A stretch of 64,000 nt of DNA, from assembly GCF_017309585.1 (NCBI RefSeq), contig NZ_CP071321.1, forward strand, positions 3,162,001 to 3,226,000, written 5' to 3'. Source of the stretch: Nitrogeniibacter aestuarii. GTDB taxonomy: Bacteria > Pseudomonadota > Gammaproteobacteria > Burkholderiales > Rhodocyclaceae. This document shows positions 27,350-35,952 of this stretch, in pieces; position 1 is the first letter of the stretch, and the number at the start of each line of letters is the position of its first letter. The translations under genes were made by a program, and so were the position numbers. Below the pieces are notes generated by a model. That model did no database searches, was not told the DNA's origin, and worked only from the letters and a program-made list of their open reading frames with translations.

Positions 27350-27374
27350 GAAAGCCCCGCTGGGCGGGGCTTTC
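27350..27374. terminator. Bidirectional intrinsic terminator
   Basis: The stem GAAAGCCCCGC/GCGGGGCTTTC (27350-27360 with 27364-27374, loop TGG) has A- and T-rich ends on both sides. It lies between the convergent glycosyltransferase and sspB genes. Confidence 0.85.
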
Positions 27375-27379
27375 TTCAG

Positions 27380-27835
27380 TTACTTGACAACCTTGAGGTG
27401 GTTTCGACCGCCACCCGTGGGTGGGGGCGAATCTTCCGGCGGGTGGTCCGGCGCCGACACGTCGACCAGCTCGATTTCCTCTTCGACGACCTCGTCATCC
27501 GCATCCATCCCGGATGCCTCCTCGGCCTCGACCTCAAATGCCATCCCGTGGCCATTTTCGCGCGCATAGATCGCGATCACGTTGCCCACGGGCACCCGAA
27601 GCATGTGTGCCACACCACCGAAACGGGCCTGAAACTCGATCAGATCGTTGCCCATGTCGAGTTGATGCGTGGCATCGGGGCTGAGATTGAGCACGATCTG
27701 CCCATCCTTGGCCGTTCCCGGCGGCACGCGCGTGTTCTCGTCCACCATGGCGGCGAGATACGGAGTGAAGCCTTGATCCACGCACCATTCGTAAATGGCA
27801 CGAATCAGGTAGGGCTTGGTGGACACTGCAGACAT
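27380..27835 (-). CDS. sspB: ClpXP protease specificity-enhancing factor SspB
   Basis: SspB is an adaptor that delivers ssrA-tagged and other substrates to ClpXP. The 151-residue protein has the substrate-binding domain in residues 1-100 (STKPYLIRAIYEWCVDQGFTPYL, LNLSPDATHQLDMGNDLIEFQARFGG, VPVGNVIAIYARENGHGMAF). An acidic, Pro-rich flexible linker leads to the C-terminal ClpX-binding tail GGGRNHLKVVK. ATG 27835 has AGAGG 6 bases upstream. It is downstream of sspA by 48 bases, the standard sspAB pairing. Confidence 0.96.
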   Translation of the reverse strand: MSAVSTKPYLIRAIYEWCVDQGFTPYLAAMVDENTRVPPGTAKDGQIVLNLSPDATHQLDMGNDLIEFQARFGGVAHMLRVPVGNVIAIYARENGHGMAFEVEAEEASGMDADDEVVEEEIELVDVSAPDHPPEDSPPPTGGGRNHLKVVK

Positions 27836-27883
27836 GAGCACCTCTTGGTTCGACGGCCGGCCACAAGGGCCGGCCAGGACAGC

Positions 27884-28480
27884 TTAACGACGCATGACCT
27901 TTTCGGACGGCGTCAGGGCATCGATAAAGCCCTGACGGCTGAAGATACGCTCAGCATACTTCATCAACGGCGCAGCCGCCTTCGGCAGCTCGATGCCGTA
28001 ATGCTCCAGGCGCCACAGCAACGGGGCGACTGCCACGTCAAGCATGGAAAACTCCTCACCCAGCATATAGGTCTGGCTGGCAAACATCGGTGCCAGCTGA
28101 GTGAGCTGGTCGCGCACATTGGCGCGCACCTTGTCGGCGCCCTTTTCATTCTTCTCAAGCAGATCGATGTCGGCAAACAGCTCCTGCTCGAACGTGTGCA
28201 GCAACTGGCGCGCACGCGCACGCATGATCGGGTCTGGCGGCATCAGTTGCGGATGGGGGAAGCGCTCATCGATGTACTCATTGATGATGTTGGCTTCGTG
28301 CAGGACGAGGTCACGATCAACGAGCACCGGCACCCGGTTGTACGGGTTGATGACGGCGATATCTTCGGGCTTGTGATCCAGGTCCACATCAATGACCTGG
28401 AAATCCATCCCTTTTTCGAAAAGCACAATCCGGCAACGGTGGCTGAAGGGGTCCGTCGTTCCGGAGTACAGATTCATCAT
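27884..28480 (-). CDS. sspA: Stringent starvation protein A (GST-fold)
   Basis: This RNA-polymerase-associated protein with a glutathione S-transferase fold is 198 residues long. The thioredoxin-like half begins MMNLYSGTTDPFSHRCRIVLFEKGMDF and holds NPYNRVPVLVDRDLVLHEANIINEYIDERFPHP; the helical half contains MLGEEFSMLDVAVAPLLWRL. The tandem ATG codons 28480 and 28477 follow GGAGCTGATACC. In betaproteobacteria sspA-sspB sit downstream of petABC, as here. Its regulatory role in stationary phase is known from E. coli. Confidence 0.94.
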   Translation of the reverse strand: MMNLYSGTTDPFSHRCRIVLFEKGMDFQVIDVDLDHKPEDIAVINPYNRVPVLVDRDLVLHEANIINEYIDERFPHPQLMPPDPIMRARARQLLHTFEQELFADIDLLEKNEKGADKVRANVRDQLTQLAPMFASQTYMLGEEFSMLDVAVAPLLWRLEHYGIELPKAAAPLMKYAERIFSRQGFIDALTPSEKVMRR

Positions 28481-28548
28481 GTCGGTATCAGCTCCATGAA
28501 TGCTGAACGCCGCATGCCCGAAGGCATACGGCGCGGGTAACACGCTAC

Positions 28549-28569
28549 AGGCCGCGTGACACGCGGCCT
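28549..28569 (-). terminator. Hairpin after petC, possible terminator
   Basis: AGGCCGCGT (28549-28557) pairs perfectly with ACGCGGCCT (28561-28569). On the minus strand it follows the petC stop by 13 bases but lacks a clear U tract, so it may be a weak terminator or a 3' processing and stability element between petC and sspA. Confidence 0.45.
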
Positions 28570-28581
28570 TTGCGACTTTTA

Positions 28582-29322
28582 TTAGTGGATGTCGCGCCAG
28601 TAGTTCTTCTTGAGCGCGTAGCTCAGGACGAACATGCCAGCGAGGAAAATGAGCACCCACATGCCAATGGCCTTGCGCTTTTCGGCAACCGGTTCGCCCA
28701 TCCACACCAGATAGGACACGAGATCGCCCACGGCTTTGTCGTATTCCTCGGTGGTCATGGTGCCCGGCTTGGCCAGTTCCAGCTCAACACCGTGCTCGCC
28801 TTCCTTGGCCATCTGATCACCCTGCAGCTGCCACAGGACATGCGGCATGCCCACGTTCGGGAACACGGTATTGTTCCAGCCGGTCGGACGTGTCTCATCG
28901 CGGTAGAAACCACGCAGGTAGGTGTAAAGCCAGTCCGCACCACTGCCGAACTCGGAAGCACGGGAGCGGGCAATCAGGCTCAGATCCGGGGGCGCCGCAC
29001 CAAACCACTGATTGCCATCATCACGACGCATGGCGATCTTCATCTGTTCACCGATCTTGTCGGTGGTGAACATGAGGTTGTCCTTGATCATGGTCTCGGA
29101 AAGACCAATCTCTTCCAGACGGTTGTAGCGAAGATAGCTCGCACCATGGCAGTTCAGACAGTAGTTCACGAACAGCTTGGCACCGTGTTGCAGGGATGCG
29201 CCGTCCATGCTGACCGGCGCCTTGTCCAGATGCAGCTCCTCGCCCGACGCCATCGCCATCGCCGGCACGAACAGAATCGCGGCGGCCAGACGTTTCACGA
29301 ATTTCATAGCACTTACTTTCAT
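28582..29322 (-). CDS. petC: Cytochrome c1 of the bc1 complex
   Basis: This 246-residue membrane-anchored c-type cytochrome passes electrons from the Rieske protein to soluble cytochrome c. It has a signal peptide (cleavage near AMAMASG), heme-binding CLNCH at residues 55-59, the LMFTTDKIGEQM and PDLSLIARSRA segments, the axial Met region, and a C-terminal anchor helix (MWVLIFLAGMFVLSYAL) with a short basic end. ATG 29322 overlaps the petB stop as ATGA, so the two are coupled. Confidence 0.96.
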   Translation of the reverse strand: MKVSAMKFVKRLAAAILFVPAMAMASGEELHLDKAPVSMDGASLQHGAKLFVNYCLNCHGASYLRYNRLEEIGLSETMIKDNLMFTTDKIGEQMKIAMRRDDGNQWFGAAPPDLSLIARSRASEFGSGADWLYTYLRGFYRDETRPTGWNNTVFPNVGMPHVLWQLQGDQMAKEGEHGVELELAKPGTMTTEEYDKAVGDLVSYLVWMGEPVAEKRKAIGMWVLIFLAGMFVLSYALKKNYWRDIH

Positions 29323-30593
29323 TTGAACGTCACCCTTTCCGGTTCGGCCTTGTAGCTGTCCATCTTGCTGTACCACGGCATCAGCAGGAAGAAGGCGAAG
29401 TACAGCACCGAGCAGATCTGGGCGGTGCGGTCCTTGATGCCACCGTTGTCAGGCGGCTGAACGCCCAGATAGCCGAGGATGAAGAAGCAGATCACGAAGA
29501 TCACCAGCGCGGTCTTGAAGATCGGGCCCTTGTAGCGGATCGACTTCACCGGGCTACGATCGAGCCACGGCAGGAAGGCGAAGATCACGACCCCGGCGCC
29601 CATGGCGACCACACCCCAGAACTTGGCGTCGAGACCGAACAGCGGATAGGTCACGGCACGCAGCAGCGAATAGAACGGGGTGAAGTACCACACCGGCGCG
29701 ATGTGCGGCGGCGTCTTGAGCGGATCGGCCGGGATGAAGTTGTTGTACTCCAGGAAGTAGCCGCCACCCTCAGGGGCAAAGAAGACGACCGCGGTGAACA
29801 CGATCAGGAAGCCGACCACGCCGACAATGTCCTTCACCGTGTAATACGGGTGGAAGGGAATGCCGTCGAGCGGAATGCCGTTCGCGTCTTTCTTCTTCTT
29901 GATTTCCACACCGTCCGGGTTGTTGGAGCCGACTTCGTGCAGCGCCACGATGTGGGCTGCCACAAGGCCGATGAGCACCAGCGGCACGGCGATCACGTGG
30001 AAGGAGAAGAAGCGGTTCAGCGTTGCGTCGGAGACCACGAAGTCACCACGAATGACCACGGACAGATCCGGGCCGATCACAGGAATCGCGGAGAACAGGT
30101 TCACGATCACCTGTGCCCCCCAGAACGACATCTGTCCCCAGGGCAGCAGATAGCCCATGAAGGCTTCGGCCATGAGCGCCAGGAAGATGGCCACACCGAA
30201 CAGCCAGATGAGCTCGCGGGGCTTGCGGTAGGAGCCGTAGAGCAGACCACGGAACATGTGCAGGTACACCACCACGAAGAAGGCGGAGGCGCCCGTGGAG
30301 TGCAGGTAACGGATCAGCCAGCCCCCCGGCACATCACGCATGATGTACTCGACCGAGGCAAACGCGGCCGGCACGCCTGCGGCGTTCAGGGCGGCGTCCG
30401 GCTTGTAGTGCATGACCAGGAAGATGCCGGTCACGATCTGGATCACCAGCACCAGCAGGGCCAGCGAGCCGAAGAAGTACCAGAAGTTGAAGTTTTTCGG
30501 CGCATAGTACTCGGACAGGTGCGCCTTCCAGGTCGACGTGAGCGGGAAGCGCGCGTCGATCCAGTTGAGCAATTCTTGTGATTTGGTCGTCAT
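29319..30593 (-). CDS. petB: Cytochrome b of the bc1 complex
   Basis: The 424-residue polytopic subunit carries both b hemes and the quinol (Qo) and quinone (Qi) sites. It is full length (b6- and subunit IV-like halves fused, proteobacterial type). Visible motifs are HSTGASAFFVVVYLHMFRGLLYGSYR (heme ligands), GYLLPWGQMSFWGAQVIVNLFSAIP, FFSFHVIAVPLVLIGLVAAHI, and PEGGGYFLEYNNFIPADP just before it reaches the Qo PEWY-like segment, here APVWYFTPFYSLLRA. PVWY replaces the commoner PEWY, a change seen in some lineages. It starts 3 bases after petA. Confidence 0.95.
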   Translation of the reverse strand: MTTKSQELLNWIDARFPLTSTWKAHLSEYYAPKNFNFWYFFGSLALLVLVIQIVTGIFLVMHYKPDAALNAAGVPAAFASVEYIMRDVPGGWLIRYLHSTGASAFFVVVYLHMFRGLLYGSYRKPRELIWLFGVAIFLALMAEAFMGYLLPWGQMSFWGAQVIVNLFSAIPVIGPDLSVVIRGDFVVSDATLNRFFSFHVIAVPLVLIGLVAAHIVALHEVGSNNPDGVEIKKKKDANGIPLDGIPFHPYYTVKDIVGVVGFLIVFTAVVFFAPEGGGYFLEYNNFIPADPLKTPPHIAPVWYFTPFYSLLRAVTYPLFGLDAKFWGVVAMGAGVVIFAFLPWLDRSPVKSIRYKGPIFKTALVIFVICFFILGYLGVQPPDNGGIKDRTAQICSVLYFAFFLLMPWYSKMDSYKAEPERVTFK

Positions 30594-30596
30594 GAC

Positions 30597-31187
30597 TTAG
30601 GCCGTCCCATCTTCGCCAATCAGGATTTTCGTCTCGGACAGATACTTGTGCGGCGGCACGTCCAGATTCGTCGGCGCCGGCTTGCTCTTGTAGACGCGGG
30701 CAGCCAGATCGAAGGTGGAGCCGTGGCAGGGGCACAGGAAACCGCCAACCCAGTCACCGCCCAGGCCACTGGCCTCACCGGTCTTGAACTTGGTGGACGG
30801 CGAACAGCCCAGATGGGTACAGATACCGACCGTCACCAGGAATTCCGGCTTGATGGACCGGTGCTGGTTCTTGGCGTATTCCGGCTGGACGGAATTATCG
30901 GACGCCGGATCGGCCAGTTCATCCTCGATTTTCGGCAGGGTCGCCAGCATTTCCTCGGTGCGACGCAGGATCCACACCGGCTTGCCACGCCACTCGACGG
31001 TCATCATCTCACCCGGCGCGAGCTTGCCGACATCGGCTTCGACGGGCGCACCCGCGGCCTTGGCACGCTCGGACGGCGTCAGACTGGCGACAAACGGCAC
31101 CGCCGTGGCCACTGCTGCTGCACCGCCGGCAACCGAAGTTGCCACGAGCAGCTCGCGACGGCCACTGTCCATCTTCTCTTCACTCAT
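30597..31187 (-). CDS. petA: Rieske iron-sulfur subunit of the bc1 complex
   Basis: This 196-residue [2Fe-2S] protein has an N-terminal twin-arginine-like anchor (SGRRELLVATSVAGG, then a hydrophobic helix) that stays in the membrane. The Rieske cluster motifs are CTHLGC (123-128) and CPCHGS (152-157). ATG 31187 (MSEEKMDSGRR) is chosen because the Tat motif follows immediately. It is the first gene of petABC. Confidence 0.96.
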   Translation of the reverse strand: MSEEKMDSGRRELLVATSVAGGAAAVATAVPFVASLTPSERAKAAGAPVEADVGKLAPGEMMTVEWRGKPVWILRRTEEMLATLPKIEDELADPASDNSVQPEYAKNQHRSIKPEFLVTVGICTHLGCSPSTKFKTGEASGLGGDWVGGFLCPCHGSTFDLAARVYKSKPAPTNLDVPPHKYLSETKILIGEDGTA

Positions 31188-31238
31188 GAGCCATTTCCCC
31201 AAAGATAGGAAGCAAAAATCTTGTACAAAAACCTGCTG

Positions 31239-31244
31239 AGTATA
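31239..31244 (-). promoter_or_regulatory. Possible -10 element of petABC
   Basis: The minus strand reads TATACT about 50 bases ahead of the petA ATG. The upstream T-rich run gives only a poor -35 match. It is a candidate only. Confidence 0.3.
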
Positions 31245-31405
31245 ACGAATACGGCAGTGCAAAAAAAGTCCGATCTCAGTTATCCCTTTCAGATCATCGA
31301 CTTACACCCAGAGCACGCCCACGGACCCGAAAAAACCACGCCACAATAAGGGCTTGGATGCTGCAAAACAGCAATTTTGCCCAAACCCGGTGGCAATTCC
31401 TTGCG

Positions 31406-32599
31406 CTAGATCACCCCGTCGGCTTTCAGTCGGGCGACATCGTCATCGGAATAGCCAAGCGCATGCAGAACGGCTTGAGTATGCTCACCAAGCGCCGGCC
31501 CGGGCCACTCGGTCCCGCCCGGCGTACCGGTCAATCGCGGCACGACGCCTGGCGCCTTGACGCTGGCACCACCCGGCAATGCAAGGGATTCGAACATCTC
31601 GCGAGCCTGGAACTGGGGATCGGCCATCATGTCGGCGATCGAGAAGATCGGTGAAGTGGGGACGTCTGCCGCCTTGAGGATATTGACGACGTCAACGGCG
31701 TCGTGGCACCGCACCCAGTCATCGATGGTGCCGTAGATTTCGGCGGCCCGTGCGTCGCGGCCGGCATTGTCCGCAAGGGCGGGGTCGTCTGCCAGATCCT
31801 GGCGCCCGATCGCGCTCATCAGGCGCTTGAAGATGGCATCACCATTGCCGCCGACGATGATGTGCTTCCCGTCTCTGGAGGTGTGAGTGTTGGACGGCGT
31901 GATGCCCGGCATCACGTTGCCGGTGCGCTCGCGGATGAATCCGAACATATCGAACTCGGGCACCATGGATTCCATCATGGCGAAGACAGCCTCGTACAGC
32001 GCCACATCCACCACCTGCCCCGCCCCGCCGTTGACCTCGCGGTGACGCAAGGCCATCAAGGCGCCCAGCGCAGCCCACAAGGCGGCAATGGAGTCACCGA
32101 TGGAAATGCCGGTCTTCACCGGCGGGCGATCTGGATAACCCGTGATGTAGCGCAGCCCGCCCATCGACTCGCCAATCGCCCCGAATCCCGGCTGGTCCCG
32201 ATACGGGCCTGTCTGCCCGAAGCCGGACAGACGCACCATCACCAGACCGGGGTTGTCCTCTTTGAGCGCCTCATAGCCCAGGCCGAGCTTTTCCATTACC
32301 CCCGGGCGGAAGTTCTCGACCACGATGTCGGCGCTCGCAATGAGCTTGCGCGCCACTTCCAGACCCGCTTCGGACTTGAGGTTGAGCGTGACCGACTGCT
32401 TGTTGCGCGCCTGAACGTACCACCACAGGGATGTGTCGCCGTGCAGCTTGCGCCATTTTCTCAGGGGGTCACCCGTGCCCGGAGTTTCGATCTTGATCAC
32501 TTCAGCGCCGAACTCGGCCATGATCCGGGTGCAAAAAGGGCCGGCGATCAGGGTACCGAATTCGATCACCCTCACCCCGGCCAGCGGTTTCTGGTTCAT
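31406..32599 (-). CDS. CaiB/BaiF family (class III) CoA-transferase
   Basis: The 397-residue enzyme moves CoA between carboxylic acids. The N-terminal part has GVRVIEFGTLIAGPFCTRIMAEFGAEVIKIETPGTGDPLRKW, the standard opening. VENFRPGVMEKLGLGYEAL, VMVRLSGFGQTGPYRDQPGFGAIGESMGGLRYITGYPD and the KTGISIGDSIAALWAALGALMAL helix follow. It has GGAG 8 bases before ATG 32599. It stands between petABC and recR with no pathway partners, so the substrate pair cannot be assigned. Confidence 0.92.
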   Translation of the reverse strand: MNQKPLAGVRVIEFGTLIAGPFCTRIMAEFGAEVIKIETPGTGDPLRKWRKLHGDTSLWWYVQARNKQSVTLNLKSEAGLEVARKLIASADIVVENFRPGVMEKLGLGYEALKEDNPGLVMVRLSGFGQTGPYRDQPGFGAIGESMGGLRYITGYPDRPPVKTGISIGDSIAALWAALGALMALRHREVNGGAGQVVDVALYEAVFAMMESMVPEFDMFGFIRERTGNVMPGITPSNTHTSRDGKHIIVGGNGDAIFKRLMSAIGRQDLADDPALADNAGRDARAAEIYGTIDDWVRCHDAVDVVNILKAADVPTSPIFSIADMMADPQFQAREMFESLALPGGASVKAPGVVPRLTGTPGGTEWPGPALGEHTQAVLHALGYSDDDVARLKADGVI

Positions 32600-32660
32600 G
32601 TTCGGGTCTCCGTCCCCTGGCATCAGCCGCTCAAGTGCGCATCGAGAATGCGACGTGTGT

Positions 32661-33263
32661 TCAGTCCTCTGCCACCGACCGGCGCTCGAGCAGCGCCTGC
32701 GCAATCGTGCCGATGTCGGTGTGTTCGAGTTCCCCCCCAACCGGCACGCCCCGGGCAATACGGCTGACTTTCAGCCCTCGCGCCCTGAGCAGCTCACTTA
32801 CGGTGTGCGCCGTCACCTCACCTTCATTGGTGAAATTGGTCGCCAGAATCACTTCTTCGACGACACCGTCCGTTGCGCGCTCAACCAGCTTGTCGAGCTT
32901 GAGCTCACGCGGACCGAGTCCATCAAGGGGTGACATGCGTCCCATCAACACGTAGTACAACCCGGTGTAGATGTGAGTCTGCTCCATCATGGCCAGATCC
33001 GAGGGCATTTCGACCACACACAACTGGCGATGATCACGCTGGGGATTCGAACACCGCTGACAGACCTCGTGTTCGGTAAACGCGTTGCAGCGCGCGCAAT
33101 GACGCAGGGTTTCAAGTGCGTGCCCCAGCGACGCCGCCAGACGGGCGGCACCCCGCTGGTCGCGCTGCAACAGGTGGTAAGCCATGCGCTGCGCCGACTT
33201 GGGGCCTACCCCCGGCAGGCAACGCAAGGCTTCGATCAGCGCATCAAGCGCGGAGGGCGTCAT
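32661..33263 (-). CDS. recR: Recombination protein RecR
   Basis: RecR works with RecF and RecO to load RecA at gaps. The 200-residue protein has the helix-hairpin-helix LIEALRCLPGVGPKSAQRMAYHLLQRD, a four-Cys zinc site (CARCNAFTEHEVCQRC), and a Toprim domain (CVVEMPSDLAMMEQTHIYTGLYYVLMGRMSPLDGLGP). It ends with LARGVPVGGELEHTDIGTIAQALLERRSV-type sequence. It lies downstream of dnaX and ybaB, a conserved trio. Confidence 0.97.
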   Translation of the reverse strand: MTPSALDALIEALRCLPGVGPKSAQRMAYHLLQRDQRGAARLAASLGHALETLRHCARCNAFTEHEVCQRCSNPQRDHRQLCVVEMPSDLAMMEQTHIYTGLYYVLMGRMSPLDGLGPRELKLDKLVERATDGVVEEVILATNFTNEGEVTAHTVSELLRARGLKVSRIARGVPVGGELEHTDIGTIAQALLERRSVAED

Positions 33264-33283
33264 TCAGCGCCAGACGCCATCAA

Positions 33284-33607
33284 TCAGAACGGCATCTTGA
33301 AGCCGGGTGGCAGGTTGAGCCCCTGCGAGAAGCCCGCCATCTTTTCCTGGGTCGTGGTTTCGATGCGACGGACGGCATCATTGACGGCGGCCGCAACGAG
33401 GTCTTCGAGCATTTCCTTGTCGTCCATCACCGATTCGTCGATCTCGACGCGACGCACATCGTGCTTGCAGGTCATGGTGATCTTGACCATGCCGGCGCCC
33501 GACTGCCCCTCCACCTCGATACTGGCCAGCTCCTCCTGGGCCTTGGCCAGCCCTTCCTGCATCTTCTGGGCCTGCTTCATCAGGCCTGCAATTCCGCCTT
33601 TCATCAT
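33284..33607 (-). CDS. YbaB/EbfC family nucleoid-associated protein
   Basis: The 107-residue DNA-binding protein has the pattern of the family: MMKGGIAGLMKQAQKMQEGLAKAQEELASIEVEGQSGAGMVKI, then LEDLVAAAVNDAVRRIE, ending with a Gly/Pro-rich LPPGFKMPF tail. The tandem ATGs at 33607 and 33604 follow GGAGAAAGAATC; 33607 has the better spacing. It sits between dnaX and recR as in most bacteria. Confidence 0.95.
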   Translation of the reverse strand: MMKGGIAGLMKQAQKMQEGLAKAQEELASIEVEGQSGAGMVKITMTCKHDVRRVEIDESVMDDKEMLEDLVAAAVNDAVRRIETTTQEKMAGFSQGLNLPPGFKMPF

Positions 33608-33641
33608 GATTCTTTCTCCAATCCTGAAATCAATGAGCCCC

Positions 33642-35591
33642 TCACAGGGGGCGAACCGACGCCTCATGCAGCGTCGCATCAAATCGTTCGATCATCTCGC
33701 GCACGAAAGGATCCTGCTCCAGTGAGGCCACTGCCTCCCGATGACGCGCCTGTCGATCTGCAGCGTCCCGCTCCGCCGGCGTCTCGCCTTCGATAGCACC
33801 GACCTCGATCTGCACCCGCACGGGCTGATCGAAGTACTGGTTCAGTTCGTTCTGCAGTCGCTCCGGGTTGGAGGGCATGGTCATCAGGTGCTTGTGCGCC
33901 TCGCTCAGCGTCAGGGAAATCACGCCCTCGGACATGCCGTTCCAGATGCAGTGCTGGGCCAGTTCGCGGACCATCCCCTTCAGCCCGACCTCGCGGATGA
34001 GCCCATGCCAGTCGAAAGCGCCTTCACCCGAAACCGTCGCTGGGCGCGGTCGCGGCGCTTGAACTGCAGGCGCCTCAGCGGGCGCGGCAACCGGCGCATC
34101 ACCCGACACATCCCGGTCGGCCGCCTCGTGTTGGCTGACCCGCTCCTCGTCAAACGCCTCTGCATGTCGACGATCATCATCCAGCATCCCATCCGGCGAA
34201 TGATCCATCGCTTCGGGCGGCAGATCTTCCCACGGAGGAACGTCACCACTCGACCGGGTCGGCTTCGGCACGGTTTCAACCGCCGCCGGTTTAAGCTCGG
34301 GCGCCGGGACCGTCACGGGTGCAGGGGCCGGTGCGAGAACGGGCTCGACGACCGGCGCAGTCGCGACAGGCTTGTTGTCGAACGCAACGCCCGTGGGCTT
34401 CGGCAGGGGAGCGGCCGCTTGCACCGGCGTCACCTTGGCTGCCGGCGCGGCCACTCCCGGTGGCGTGGGTCGTGCCTGGGCACTACCCGATGGCCCGGCC
34501 CCGCCGCCCGACTCCGGCCGGAAGGCATGCAAGCGCAGCAGCGTCATCGTGAAACCGGCGTATTCATCCGGAGCCAACGGCAGTTCGTCGCGCCCGTGGA
34601 TGGCAATCTGATAGGCCAGCTGAAGGAATTCCGGGTCGAAGGCATCGGCATAAGGCTGCAGCCGCTCGACCTCAAAACCATCGGTAACAGCCTCCGGCGC
34701 AAACTGATAGACGGCGATGCGCTGGATCAGCGACGCCAGCGACTGCAAGGCCGCCTCGAAGGACAGGCTGCGTGCGTCCATGGCTGCTGCCGTGTCGAGC
34801 ATGGCCGCCACCTGTGCATCCTTGAGCGCGTCCAGCAACGCGAACAGGTGGTCGTCACCCACGGTACCGAGCATGGCCTGGACAGCCTCGTCTTCCACCT
34901 TGCCGGCGCCATGCGCAATGGCCTGATCAAGCAAGGACAAGGCGTCACGCATGGAGCCCGATGCCGCCTTGGCCAGATGCCTCAGTGCAGCCGGCTCGGT
35001 CGGCACCTGTTCCTGCTCCAGGATGCGCGTCAGGTGATCGACGATATGGCCCTGCGGCATCTGCTTGAGATTGAACTGCAGGCAACGCGACAGCACGGTC
35101 ACCGGGATTTTCTGTGGATCGGTGGTCGCCAGAATGAACTTGATATGGGCCGGCGGCTCTTCGAGAGTCTTCAACATCGCGTTGAAGGCGGAATTCGAGA
35201 GCATGTGCACCTCGTCGATCACATACACCTTGAAGCGACCGCGAGTGGGCGCATAGGTGGCGTTCTCGAGCAACTGGCGCATCTCGTCGACGCGGGTGTT
35301 GGTCGCGGCATCGACTTCAAGCAGATCGACAAAACGACCCGCGTCAATCTCCTGACACGAAGCACACTGCCCACATGGCGTCGGCGTGATACCGGTCTCG
35401 CAATTGAGCGCCTTGGCCAGAATCCGTGCAATCGTGGTCTTGCCCACCCCGCGGGTGCCGGTGAACAGATAGGCGTGGTGAAGGCGCTGTGTTTCAAGCG
35501 CATGCGTCAGCGCGCGGACGACATGCTCCTGGCCAACCAGGGTGTCGAAACTCTTCGGGCGCCACTTGCGGGCCAGGACTTGATAGGACAT
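33642..35591 (-). CDS. dnaX: DNA polymerase III subunit tau/gamma
   Basis: DnaX is the clamp-loader ATPase. The 649-residue tau form starts MSYQVLARKWRPKSFDTLVGQEHVV and has Walker A GTRGVGKTT, a zinc site (CGQCASCQEI region with the preceding Cys), Walker B VIDEVHMLSN and SRC motif LSRCLQF. The clamp-loader domains end near residue 370. A long Ala/Pro-rich linker (about 380-540) leads to the tau C-terminal domain that contacts the polymerase (WHGLIREVGLKGMVRELAQHC). No A-AAA-AAG-type slippery heptamer was seen, so a gamma form by frameshift is not supported. Confidence 0.96.
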   Translation of the reverse strand: MSYQVLARKWRPKSFDTLVGQEHVVRALTHALETQRLHHAYLFTGTRGVGKTTIARILAKALNCETGITPTPCGQCASCQEIDAGRFVDLLEVDAATNTRVDEMRQLLENATYAPTRGRFKVYVIDEVHMLSNSAFNAMLKTLEEPPAHIKFILATTDPQKIPVTVLSRCLQFNLKQMPQGHIVDHLTRILEQEQVPTEPAALRHLAKAASGSMRDALSLLDQAIAHGAGKVEDEAVQAMLGTVGDDHLFALLDALKDAQVAAMLDTAAAMDARSLSFEAALQSLASLIQRIAVYQFAPEAVTDGFEVERLQPYADAFDPEFLQLAYQIAIHGRDELPLAPDEYAGFTMTLLRLHAFRPESGGGAGPSGSAQARPTPPGVAAPAAKVTPVQAAAPLPKPTGVAFDNKPVATAPVVEPVLAPAPAPVTVPAPELKPAAVETVPKPTRSSGDVPPWEDLPPEAMDHSPDGMLDDDRRHAEAFDEERVSQHEAADRDVSGDAPVAAPAEAPAVQAPRPRPATVSGEGAFDWHGLIREVGLKGMVRELAQHCIWNGMSEGVISLTLSEAHKHLMTMPSNPERLQNELNQYFDQPVRVQIEVGAIEGETPAERDAADRQARHREAVASLEQDPFVREMIERFDATLHEASVRPL

Positions 35592-35738
35592 GGCCGGAAT
35601 TCTAGCAGGCACAGGCCAGCACTTCATCGCCATATGGACAGCACGATCAAAAATGCCAATGCGGCACATGCCAACAATCAATTGGTTCGCTCGCTCCCGC
35701 GCAGGCACCATGGGAGCAGGATCTCAGGGAGAACGACG

Positions 35739-35807
35739 ATGAATTCAAACGACGACTGGAAAACACCGATTTTGAACTGGCTGGCGGCATTGGCGGAGGC
35801 GCACTGA
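35739..35807 (+). CDS. Possible small ORF of 22 codons upstream of the ZIP gene
   Basis: ATG 35739 is preceded by AGGGAG with 7-base spacing, a good ribosome site, and opens a 22-codon frame (MNSNDDWKTPILNWLAALAEAH). The product would be a short amphipathic helix. It lies in the gap between divergent dnaX and the ZIP transporter. It might be a leader peptide or a real small protein, or chance. No family is recognised. Confidence 0.3.
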   Translation: MNSNDDWKTPILNWLAALAEAH

Positions 35808-35952
35808 CCCGGACATCCTCAGCACGTATCCGTGCATCGGCTTCGACACAGCGCATCATATCCAGTAGATATTGAATTATTAGAATCAATTCATTGGATT
35901 TATTACCAACCAAGCATCAGACTGGAACCATCATTTGTTGGAGGTGGTCGGC
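35808..35952. promoter_or_regulatory. AT-rich upstream region of the ZIP gene with a dyad
   Basis: Base composition drops sharply to A/T at 35868-35910. It contains the inverted repeat TGAATT (35873-35878) and AATTCA (35888-35893) around an ATTAGAATC centre. This is a plausible promoter and metal-regulator operator for the transporter, but no regulator can be named from the site. Confidence 0.4.

Noticed and set aside
33642..35591. Programmed frameshift in dnaX giving a gamma form
   Set aside because: No slippery A-AAA-AAG-type heptamer was seen near the end of the clamp-loader domains.
33741..35807. A 688-codon open frame on the plus strand opposite dnaX
   Set aside because: It is the mirror of DnaX, with no domain and no ribosome site. 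Only its last 22 codons, in the intergenic region, were kept as a separate small-ORF candidate.
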